A stretch of 64,000 nt of DNA. Source: Pseudo-nitzschia pungens. Its lineage: Eukaryota; Bacillariophyta; Bacillariophyceae; Bacillariales; Bacillariaceae. The DNA is taken from NCBI GenBank assembly GCA_037355855.1, contig CM074763.1, positions 5,809,256-5,873,255 of the forward strand. Direction: 5' to 3'. Shown one piece after another: positions 9,945 to 18,968 of the stretch; positions within the stretch are counted from its first letter, which is position 1, and every line of letters starts with the position of its first letter. The translations under genes were made by a program, and so were the position numbers. A model generated the notes under the pieces. It searched no databases, was not told where the DNA came from, and saw nothing but the letters and a program-made list of their open reading frames with translations.

Positions 9945-12389
9945 CGTGCGTAATTGTTTGCCACGATTGCTCTAGTGTGTATGATATGCTTCTGTTGTTC
10001 CGTTTGCCGTGTGATCTCTGTTGCTGCTTGGACCAATCTTTGCTGAAATTGATATTGTATACGGTATTTTTATTATTATTATTTTTTGTGGAGAGTTTGT
10101 ATGCGTTCTCTGTGCTTGGCGTCTCTGTGCAGTGTTGAGAGCATGGTTCGGTTTTGTAAGCACAGAAGTTTCCCTTCCATCGACCTCTTCCGAAGCTGTT
10201 TTCCGAAAATTTCTTAGATGATATTTTTGCGATACCATCGATCTTATGTGAAAACATCAATGGGACGTACGTGACTATCTAAAAATCATCCATGATCCAC
10301 CGAGGAATTCATCCGGGTCTGAGGGTCACGGGCTATATTTTTGAACGGGCAGGAATGTAAAACTCCGTCTAACTGACAAAAAGTGTTCTTCAAAAAAAAT
10401 GACCATCTAATCTGAAAACAAAACTATAATAGCCTCTGAAGGAAAGGATGTTTATCAATTTCGACGTGAAAGAGGTATTTTTATCCTTGTGTAGCTTTTT
10501 TAACGGCCCTGGTCGTGATTGAGCTCAAGACTATGTCAGTAATATCACTGATCCCACTCAAAAGATCACGTTGTATGTCAAAATTGCGATCCAATTAATC
10601 ATTTTCGTTTGTCTAAAACCAATCGATCGATAAAAGGCAGCTGTACCGGACGACCATGCAAAATGCATGAAAGATTGCTCATCGTCTTTCAAACTCCTAT
10701 GATCAAGAAGACATTCTTTTCCCCCGCCAGAGCGGCGCCAAGTCGAGAAGTTTGTTCCCCCGTGCCGAAACGATACTTAATCGATTTCACGATCGGCATA
10801 TACTTAACCTTCCCAAATTTGGGACATCGTCGATGCTAAGTAGTAGTAGGCTCCACGGGTGTATGAGCAATTCCACAGTTAAGACTCTTTTTGTTTCCCG
10901 AACAAACCGACCGAAGGACAAGACGAAACAGTACCACGTGACGCATTTTTGCTTACGAGTACGAGTATGATCGAGACCTTCTCTCGGGCAGTGACAGCCG
11001 CCGTCAAAAACTTGTAATCCCCAAGGGCAGATTTGATCCACCAACTCACGGATTGCATCAACGGCATGCCTTGAAGTTAATACCGTGTTGGCGAAACACC
11101 AAACAGTTATTAGGGCTCTATTGTTGCAGGGCCAAACCAATTCACCGAAATAAAACTGTCTTTCTGAGCAGTTCGAGTTGACCGACTCATGCATGACAGT
11201 CGTCTTCCGGCTCCGTAATAACGCTTTCGCGAAATATTATTATTTAGACTCTTTTGTTTCATGTACAAACAAACCCACCGAATTAAAACTGTCGTTGAAG
11301 CCATTCGTTTTTGTGCTCCTATCTAGTATTAGTGTCATTGGAATGAATCATGACGTGTACTCGTGCTGTATTACCGGTATGTAGTTCCTTTCACCGAGGA
11401 CTGCGTTCCCCCATCGGCAAACTATTACTAATCTATCGCTCGATCGAAGCTAGACACACGTCTTCTCTGAGCAGAAGTAAACATTCCTCTATGCACAGGT
11501 AGTTGTAATTCGTTTTGTTTCCAATGAACGCATCGATTGGAACATGAATGGCAGACAGGCAGACAGAAATCCGTAGAAACCCAAGACCAAGCACTCTCCC
11601 CTGCATTGGACACTACGAGTGGCTAATACCATGAATGAGAGGGCTACAACACTGTAATTACATTACAAAACACTAGTTCGAAACTCTCGCATCTTCAGCG
11701 GAACGATACAAGAGAGCCGTCCATCGGAAGATTCGAACAAAACTCTTCGGAACGAACGACAAGGGACTTCCCCCGCTCCGAAAACATCGACGTCGGAAGG
11801 ACTAACAACCGAAACCGAAACCGAAGTAGTACCTGTAGTGGCCATGCCAACATCAATCATTATTCGTTACGGTACGATTCCAACACGTCCGCCGAGAACA
11901 GAAAGGTGCGTGGAGAGCTTTGTCTCCAAGCAGTGTTAGTTGCGCCTTTTGACAAATGATAATCCGGAGATTCCATTTCACGGGATCTCTTGAAACGGGA
12001 ATGTTCCCTTTTGTCCTCACAGTTTTGTCACAATGCATGCACTGTTTCGGTTTCACAGACCCTCATTTTTTCATCGAAGTTCTTTTTTTGGCACAAGTTT
12101 TCCGGCATCCAAAATCCCAATCCAACCGTTGAGTGAGTACGTACGTATGTATTCAGTATTGTATACATATATATAAACACGTAGAAAGATACTAGTTTAG
12201 CTCGCCACGTACTTGCGAAATTAGACTTTTTCATTGGATGGAAGTAACCTTATGGTGTGGGTGAGTGATTTGGATCAATTTGCGACATGTGATTGGTTCT
12301 TTGGGAAGCCGCGCTGGGCTGGAATTTCGAAGGATACCAAAAATAATGATTGGAGAGATCTGCCATCTACTCGTAACCTTAAGGTTAAT
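9945..12389. other. Gene-free spacer
   Basis: No gene supported. Weak diverged direct duplication is visible: TTAAGACTCTTTTTGTTT near 10879 against TTTAGACTCTTTTGTTTC near 11245, both followed by an ACAAAC-CGAC-like stretch. The right copy of the dispersed inverted repeat is at 11986-12110. A near-palindrome GTAACCTTAAGGTTAA (12373-12388) abuts the foldback element. Confidence 0.5.
11986..12110 (-). repeat. Dispersed repeat, right copy (inverted relative to 7118-7266)
   Basis: The reverse complement of this segment reproduces the left copy, including GGATGCCGGAAAACTTGT and the AATGAGGGTCTGTGAAACC block, with a few substitutions and a shortened stretch between the two blocks. No target-site duplication was evident outside either copy. 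Confidence 0.8.
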
Positions 12390-12452
12390 TGAGTCATTCC
12401 CGGAATTACATATCGGAGTATTACATATTAGCATTCCCGGAATATTAGAACA
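12390..12452 (+). repeat. Left 63-bp terminal inverted repeat
   Basis: Exact reverse complement of 13162-13224 over all 63 bases. Confidence 0.9.
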
Positions 12453-13161
12453 GATTCCATCTGGTTTTATGTACGCTCATAGTCGGACAGAAGGCACTAC
12501 AACGTTATATGTACATTTGCATCAGATATACGAGTCTGCTTATTACGAAATGATACTTTACAGAAGATATGAACGCCTAAAAACGTACTATGTAATTCTG
12601 GGAATCACTCCTTGTTTCAATACTAATTCTAAAAAATAGTTTCATATCTTTTTATTGTACGGTATTGAGTCATTCCCGGAATTACATAGTACGTTTTTTA
12701 GGCGTTCATATCTTATGTAAAGTATCATTTCGTAATAACCAGACTCGTATATCTGATTCAAATGTACATATAACCTTGTAGTGCCGTCTGTCCGACTACA
12801 AGCGTGCACAAAAATAGATGGAATTTAAAAATCCAAAATTTTAATCACTCAACGCATGCCTACACGTGTAATCAAACATGTGCTATTTTTGTCGATCAAG
12901 TTTTCAGTTGTACCGGTACCAGTAACTACTTTGATCCAGTACAAACTGTCCCCTGTTGTTGCTGCTGTTGGTGTTTTAACAGGATTTTTTTAATTAATTC
13001 ACAACCACTCGTAGACTCCTCATGACCATGACAATGAAAGGGGAACAAACATATCTTCTATTTGTAATTCGAGGGGTAATAGACAAGATTCCAAATTCCA
13101 AAATAGGCCTCGTCCGTTGAGACAGATCTAGTTCTTCAGTTGGGTGCGCAATTTTTATATG

Positions 13162-13224
13162 TGTTCTAATATTCCGGGAATGCTAATATGTAATACTCCG
13201 ATATGTAATTCCGGGAATGACTCA
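13162..13224 (-). repeat. Right 63-bp terminal inverted repeat
   Basis: Exact reverse complement of 12390-12452. The lack of divergence suggests either a recent origin or ongoing gene conversion between the arms. Confidence 0.9.
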
Positions 13225-13934
13225 TTACCTGCATTGTAAGGTCTTACTCATACACATCATCCTCATTCATACCGTCCGATCAAGTAATTACTGTACGGTG
13301 ATGGTATACCGGTACGAGCACAAGCACGATTGAGATTAGTCATTGTATCGTATCGTGGTAGGGTAAAAAAATCTTACTTGTACGGTAATCTTACGTAAGG
13401 CTAACCGTAAGATTACTTGTTTTTACTTCCCATAATCTTGCTCGTACATCATCATCTCTGCTGCTTCAATTAGGCCTACCGGTAACTAACTTATTTGTAT
13501 TACAGTAAATCTTACGTACTTGTAGGTAAAATTTCGAACACGGTCACGTCTTGACTCATTGCCAACTGGACCCTTAGTAACCTTAAGGTTACCATGTACA
13601 AGTGCTCGCATCAACAAGCTCTTCCAATTGGTAATTCTCCCGGGTAATCTTACCAAGTAAGGTAATTCGCATGTCACTTTCCATGAGTATTACGGTACCA
13701 GTAACCTTACGCATGCTCAACCGAATCCTTGTCATCGGAGCCAATAACAAGAATAACAGAAGCAGCAGCACCACACGATTGTTTCAATCCGTACCGGCAG
13801 CATCCCTACCGACAAGGACAGCGACAACGGCAACAACAAACTGTAACCACAAGCGCAAGAAATCGTTTCGTTTCGATCCCTTTCCTCCCTCTCCGAATCA
13901 CAACTGGAACTATCATAATACAATCGTTTCCCCA
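13225..13934. other. Upstream region of the aminopeptidase gene
   Basis: About 710 bp before the preferred start of the M1 peptidase. It contains several TACGGTAAT/CTTACG words and a perfect 16-bp palindrome GTAACCTTAAGGTTAC at 13577-13592, the same palindrome seen upstream of the trypsin gene. The peptidase frame is open back to ATGs at 13671 and 13683, but that 88-codon extension is basic and low-complexity and would bury the plastid leader. Confidence 0.5.
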
Positions 13935-16853
13935 ATGAAATTCCGACACTTTTCTTCCTGGTTACTCCTCTCCGCCGCAGCGTCCTCCACCGCCTTTGCC
14001 CCCCGAAGCCACATCGCCTCTGCAAACAGCAGCTCCATGAACAGTGTAGCCATGCCAAAAAACAACCGCACATGCTCTTCCACTGCGGCGAATGGCAACG
14101 GGCAGTGCTCGGCACTGAGCAGCACCGTCACCGAAAACGAAGAAACCACCGCCGAGGAGGAGGCCAAGAAACCCACCGAGATTTTTCGCCTCGACTACAA
14201 GCCATTAGATCTGGTCGTCTCCAAGATCTCCATGGACTTTGACATTCGGGACGGAAAAACGACCGTGAAATCCCAGCTGACCATCGAAAAGAACCCCAAA
14301 CTCGATGGAGACGAATGGAATCCCGACGATGCACACGATTTGGTGTTGGACGGAGACGAGACCTCCGTCACGCTCCTAGAGGTGGCACTCGACGGTAAGG
14401 TTTTGGTCGAGGGAGAAGACTATGTCTTGTCGCCCGGACAGATGGTGGTCAAGAATCCTCCCCCCGGATCGGTCTTGTCGACTACGGTGACGATCGTCCC
14501 GGAGGAAAACACACAGCTCAGCGGATTGTACCAGTCCGGTCCGATGTACTGCACCCAGTGCGAGGCCATGGGATTCCGCCGCATCACGTACTACCCGGAC
14601 CGTCCGGACAACATGGCCGTCTTCGAATCCATCCGCCTCGAGGCCGACAAGGAGCAGTACCCGGTGCTGCTGGCCAACGGAAACCTGATCGAGGAGGGAG
14701 TCGGGGAAGAAAGCGACCGCCACTACGCAATCTGGACCGATCCCTACCCCAAGCCGTCCTATTTGTTTTGCTGTGTTGCTGGCAATCTCGGGAAGATTAC
14801 CGATTCGTACGTGACGCAACCCAGCAAGCGCACCGTCGAGCTCAACATTTACTCCGACCCCAAGGATGCCCACAAGCTCCAGTACGCCATGGAATCCCTC
14901 AAGAATTCCATGAAGTGGGACGAGGACAAGTACGGATTGGAGTACGACCTCGATCTCTACAATATCGTTGCGGTCGATTCCTTCAACATGGGAGCGATGG
15001 AAAACAAGGGACTCAACGTCTTCAACACGGCGTACGTCTTGGCCGATCCATCGACCGCCACCGATACGGACTACGAGCGGGTAGAGGGCGTCATCGGACA
15101 CGAGTACTTTCACAACTGGACCGGAAATCGGGTCACCTGCCGGGACTGGTTCCAGCTCACGCTGAAGGAGGGACTCACAGTCTTTCGCGACCAGGAATTC
15201 AGCGGAGACATGAACTCCAAGGCCGTCAAGCGGATCGAGGCGGTCGTTTCCCTGCGGGCTTCCCAGTTTGCCCAGGATGCCGGACCGATGAAGCACCCGA
15301 TCCGACCAGAGTCTTACATCAGCATGGACAACTTTTACACGGCGACCGTCTACAACAAGGGGGCCGAGGTCATTCGCATGTACCAGACGTTGCTGGGCGT
15401 GGATGGCTTCCGCAAGGGAATGGACTTGTATTTTGAGCGACACGACGGGGACGCCGTCACCTGCGACGACTTTTTGGCGGCCATGCAAGACGCCAACGAC
15501 GGCGCCGACCTGGAGCAGTTTGCCCGCTGGTACTCGACGCCCGGAACTCCCCTGGTGACGTACGAACATTCCTACGATGCCGACACCAAGACCTTTTCGC
15601 TGACGCTGAACCAGTCGACCCAGTCCACGGTGGGTCCGCTGCACATTCCCATTTCCTTCGGATTGCTCGACAAGGCCACCGGGGAGGAAGTCGTGCCGAC
15701 GACGGTTCTTGACCTCCGGGAGGAGTCCCAGGTCTTTACCTTTGAGAATCTGGACGGCGACGTCTTCCCCTCGATGCTCCGACAGTTCTCGGCTCCAATC
15801 AAGCTGATCCCGGCAAACGATGCCCCCGTCGACGAGGAGTTGCTGGCCTTTTTGGCAGCCCGTGACACGGACGGTTTCAACAAGTGGGAATCCGGACAGG
15901 CACTCTTCCAGAGTCTCATCTTCCAGGTGTTGGACGGCGCCGAACTCGAGGACACCCAGACGTGGGCCTCGATCGTCGAGGCCTTTGGACGCACCCTGGA
16001 GAACGCAGCCACCTCCACCGACTATTCGATTTTGGCATACGCCCTGACCCTCCCCACCGAGGGAACCCTCCAGGAATTCGTTCCCGCCGGCAAGCCCGTC
16101 GATCCTGTCGCCATCCACGAGGCCCGGGGAGCCGTCAAGCAGGCCCTGGCCCGGAAATTCGCCACCGAGCTCAGAGAACGCTACGACGCCCTCACCGAGG
16201 CCACGGCCGGAGCCGAATTCTCCGTCGACTCGACCTCCATCGGAACCCGCAAGCTCCGCAATTCCTGTCTCGACTATTTGTGCTCCATCCGGGCCACCGA
16301 AGACGAGCAGGTCTCCGCTTCCGATCTGGCCAAAGCCCACTACGACTCGGCCACATGCATGACCGACAAGGTCGCCGCCCTCAACGCGCTGGCGGGCATG
16401 AGCGGGGCCGCCTCCGAAGCCCGCGACACCATTGTCCAGCGCTTTTACGACGAGGCCGAGGGCGATGCCCTCGTGTTGGACAAGTGGTTCGCCATCCAGG
16501 CCATGGCCGATCTCCCCGACAGTTTGGAGCGCGCCAAGGCCCTCAAGGAGCACCCCGACTTTTCTCTCAAGAACCCCAACCGGTGCCGGTCGCTGGTGGG
16601 AGGATTCTGCGCCAACGCGGCCGGCTTTCACAACGCCTCGGGTGCCGGCTATCGGTTTGTGAGAGAAATCCTGGAGGAACTCGACGCGCTCAACCCGCAA
16701 ATCTCCGGACGACTCGGTTCGGCCCTTATCACCTGGAAGAAATACGACGAAGAGCGGGGTGCCAAGATGAAGGCCGAGCTGCAAAAGCTCTCCGAGATGA
16801 AGCCCATCAGCGACGATCTCTTTGAGATTGTTCAGCGGGGACTCAAGGAATAA
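13935..16853 (+). CDS. pepN-like: Plastid-targeted M1 family aminopeptidase (PepN type)
   Basis: Zinc aminopeptidase removing N-terminal residues from peptides, 972 residues from the preferred ATG. That ATG begins a signal peptide ending in ASSTAFAP, a good ASAFAP plastid-import motif, so it is preferred over the in-frame ATG at 13671. The frame shows the PepN hallmark YQSGPMYCTQCEAMGFRRIT, then GAMEN at 353-357 for substrate N-terminus recognition. The zinc site is HEYFH (His389, His393, catalytic Glu390) with Glu412 eighteen residues further on. The C-terminal half (about 550-972) has the helical organisation expected of bacterial-type PepN (DUF3458-like). The length beyond the usual about 870 residues is explained by the leader. 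A likely role is turnover of imported transit peptides and stromal peptides. All key residues are present. Confidence 0.93.
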   Translation: MKFRHFSSWLLLSAAASSTAFAPRSHIASANSSSMNSVAMPKNNRTCSSTAANGNGQCSALSSTVTENEETTAEEEAKKPTEIFRLDYKPLDLVVSKISMDFDIRDGKTTVKSQLTIEKNPKLDGDEWNPDDAHDLVLDGDETSVTLLEVALDGKVLVEGEDYVLSPGQMVVKNPPPGSVLSTTVTIVPEENTQLSGLYQSGPMYCTQCEAMGFRRITYYPDRPDNMAVFESIRLEADKEQYPVLLANGNLIEEGVGEESDRHYAIWTDPYPKPSYLFCCVAGNLGKITDSYVTQPSKRTVELNIYSDPKDAHKLQYAMESLKNSMKWDEDKYGLEYDLDLYNIVAVDSFNMGAMENKGLNVFNTAYVLADPSTATDTDYERVEGVIGHEYFHNWTGNRVTCRDWFQLTLKEGLTVFRDQEFSGDMNSKAVKRIEAVVSLRASQFAQDAGPMKHPIRPESYISMDNFYTATVYNKGAEVIRMYQTLLGVDGFRKGMDLYFERHDGDAVTCDDFLAAMQDANDGADLEQFARWYSTPGTPLVTYEHSYDADTKTFSLTLNQSTQSTVGPLHIPISFGLLDKATGEEVVPTTVLDLREESQVFTFENLDGDVFPSMLRQFSAPIKLIPANDAPVDEELLAFLAARDTDGFNKWESGQALFQSLIFQVLDGAELEDTQTWASIVEAFGRTLENAATSTDYSILAYALTLPTEGTLQEFVPAGKPVDPVAIHEARGAVKQALARKFATELRERYDALTEATAGAEFSVDSTSIGTRKLRNSCLDYLCSIRATEDEQVSASDLAKAHYDSATCMTDKVAALNALAGMSGAASEARDTIVQRFYDEAEGDALVLDKWFAIQAMADLPDSLERAKALKEHPDFSLKNPNRCRSLVGGFCANAAGFHNASGAGYRFVREILEELDALNPQISGRLGSALITWKKYDEERGAKMKAELQKLSEMKPISDDLFEIVQRGLKE

Positions 16854-17915
16854 CCAATGAAAGGAAGGAAGGAAGGAATCGATTTGCAGCGAATGCGAAT
16901 GCGAAAGGAAGCAGTAGTGTTTGGGATTCAAGAAAAGTTTGAGTTCAATAGTGAAAATAATGCATCGGTTTAGACACACAACAAAAAAACACAATTCGAA
17001 CCCGTCCGTGAATTTTTGTTTGTATCTTTTTTCGTCGCCCTCCCCGAAGAACGTGTCCCGGGCATTCGTTGTCGTGTCGCATCCCGTACCGGTTGCTTGC
17101 GCGAGCTTGACCGGTGATGTGTCGAGCAGCCTTCATTAAAATACTGTGCAATCCTACTTTTTCGTCGTACTCACTGAAATCGGAAACGAGACACTACAGC
17201 ATCATGTAGGATCACAGAATGACGTCAAGAATTAATGGTATGATGTGATGATTTGGCGAAAATCATGTGGAGTTGTACCAATAATATTAATTTGTGATAT
17301 CATGTATTATTTGTTATTATTTTTATTTGTAGTATAAAGAAATCGTAGCGGTCTGCTATACGGAATGGCAGGAATGATGTGCAATGCAATGCAATGCAAG
17401 CAACGGAATGGAATGGATGGGGAAGCCTTTATGGCGCTTTGTCGTGTGCTTTTGCTTTGCAAACCAAGTCGAATCGAATCGAATCGAATCGAATTGAATT
17501 GAATTGAATCGAATTGAATCAATCACTCGACAGAGGGTCGAATCCTTCGAAATCGGGAGGAACTGGGAATAGGTGTATGTATTGTATGCTCGCATGGTGT
17601 AATTGAATCTTCCATTTCGCTTACTTGTAGTTCCGAGGAGGAGAAGGAGAAGGAAGATCCGAGAAGAAAGGAGAGTACCAGTACTGCTGGTATCACTCAG
17701 AGAAATATAAATCAATAAAATAATGTGTATCGATAGCGTACCGCCGATAGGAGATGTTCCCACTTTGCACAAGAAACTGAGCGTCTCTGTCGTCTGTGTC
17801 CTCGTAGTCTTGGGGATCGAAAGCAGGCAGGCAGGCCGGCAGGCAGGCAGACAGATAGCAGGCAGATCTGTTGTTCGTTCGTTCGTTCGTTCGTTTGTTG
17901 GTATTAGTTTACTAG
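16854..17915. other. Spacer with simple repeats
   Basis: No gene. It holds an AATGC run (about 17378-17400), a GAATC/GAATT pentamer array (about 17467-17520), a GGCAGGCA run (about 17825-17870) and a GTTC tetramer array (about 17872-17898). Confidence 0.6.
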
Positions 17916-18956
17916 TTATTCCGTGTGGGAATCGGATCCCTCGAACGAATCGACCTCTGCCGTTGTCGATAGCGTCTTGTCGGTTAGGTCCGGTCCACCA
18001 ACACCCATTGCTGGTGTTCCTGTTGCTCCTGCTGCTACAACCGTCCTCCCGGATTCCTCGTCGATGTTTTCGTTTTTGTCGTCGTTGCTACTACAGCTGC
18101 TGGGAACGATCCTGGCGTTTGTTCTTGTTCTGGTTCTTGTTCCGGTTGCGATCGGTTGGATGGTGGTGGGAATCGCAACAACCACAACGGGGCTGTCCCC
18201 CCCGTCCCTTGTTGTTTTTGTTTTTGTTTTTGTTGATGTCGATGATGATGATGATGTTGTCGTGCAGTTTCCTTTGCATTCCAAGTCGCAATAGCACTCG
18301 AGTTCTGTGTCCGTTTCCGTTTCCCAGTCCTCGTTCTCCTCGAGGTATTCAAAGGCATTGCTGTTGCTGTTGCTGTTGCTGTTGCTAGTAGTATTACTAT
18401 CATTGTTCATGTTCATGTTCATGTTCATGTTCATGTTCATGTTGAGATTCGTTCCGTGACGACTGCAGTCCCAACTCGATCCGCGGTGGTGGTTGCTTGA
18501 ATTTGGATTTGGATTTGGATTTGCATCTGGATCCTCGCAGCAGGTGGTGTTGGCCACGGTGTCTCCCTCGTACATGTAGGATCGGAGCTGCTCCGAATGC
18601 CTGCTGCGCTTTATGCACCAGACCATCAAGACCATTCCGGAGAACGGAATCAGCACCAGGCCCGACAGCTTGAGGTTGTCCACCCAAACCACCATCCCCG
18701 ACGAGTCGTCGTTGCTGCCATAAACAGAGCCCATGGCGGCACGACCCCGGGTGTTTCGGTGCCACAGTTCCGCCGGAACTGGGGAATCTGTGTCTCTGGA
18801 AGGAGGGCCAAAGGAAGTACTCTTAGTACTCGTACTAATAGTTGAAGTTGTAGTTGTAGTAAAAGAAGTGTCGGATTCGTAGGTATGAAAGTAGGCGCCA
18901 ATGCAATCAATCAAAAACTGTATCAAAGTGGTGGCGAAAGCTTTTGTGGACGTCAT
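17916..18956 (-). CDS. Predicted single-pass membrane protein, acidic low-complexity tail
   Basis: The ATG at 18956 (MTSTKAFATTL...) gives 346 residues. There is a moderately hydrophobic N-terminal helix (about 5-25), a Thr/Ser-rich stretch, then a clear membrane segment LSGLVLIPFSGMVLMVWCIKR near residues 98-118 followed by positive charges. After that comes an Asn-Met repeat from a CATGTT hexamer array, an Asn-Ser repeat, an acidic EENEDWETETD block and a Cys cluster (CYCDLECKGNC). No family is recognised. The order (membrane segment, acidic block, Cys cluster) resembles the gene at 22446-23237 and may indicate distant paralogues. The frame is open further upstream only through a non-ATG codon. 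Confidence 0.55.
   Translation of the reverse strand: MTSTKAFATTLIQFLIDCIGAYFHTYESDTSFTTTTTSTISTSTKSTSFGPPSRDTDSPVPAELWHRNTRGRAAMGSVYGSNDDSSGMVVWVDNLKLSGLVLIPFSGMVLMVWCIKRSRHSEQLRSYMYEGDTVANTTCCEDPDANPNPNPNSSNHHRGSSWDCSRHGTNLNMNMNMNMNMNMNNDSNTTSNSNSNSNSNAFEYLEENEDWETETDTELECYCDLECKGNCTTTSSSSSTSTKTKTKTTRDGGDSPVVVVAIPTTIQPIATGTRTRTRTNARIVPSSCSSNDDKNENIDEESGRTVVAAGATGTPAMGVGGPDLTDKTLSTTAEVDSFEGSDSHTE
18405..18445 (+). repeat. CATGTT hexamer array (coding Asn-Met)
   Basis: Tandem copies of GTTCATGTTCAT inside the membrane-protein gene, read on the minus strand as Asn-Met repeats. A GTTGCT array, read as Ser-Asn, lies next to it at about 18361-18387. Confidence 0.85.
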
Positions 18957-18968
18957 CTTTGATAACAA

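Larger units (their letters stand above)
12390..13224. mobile_element. Nested foldback/MITE-like element, 835 bp
   Basis: The two ends, 12390-12452 and 13162-13224, are perfect 63-bp inverted repeats beginning TGAGTCATTCCCGGAATTAC. Inside lies a second inverted pair, about 12481-12609 and 12668-12796 (roughly 130 bp, a few mismatches), separated by about 58 bp. The terminal word TGAGTCATTCCCGGAATTACATA also reappears internally at 12666, suggesting one copy inserted into another. No transposase frame is present, so any movement would need enzyme in trans. The flanks (TTAAT before, TTACC after) do not give a clean target-site duplication. Confidence 0.75.

Noticed and set aside
14376..16994. 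872-codon open frame antisense to the M1 aminopeptidase
   Set aside because: It is a codon-bias shadow of the plus-strand gene, has no domain, and its start lies in the 3' flank of that gene.
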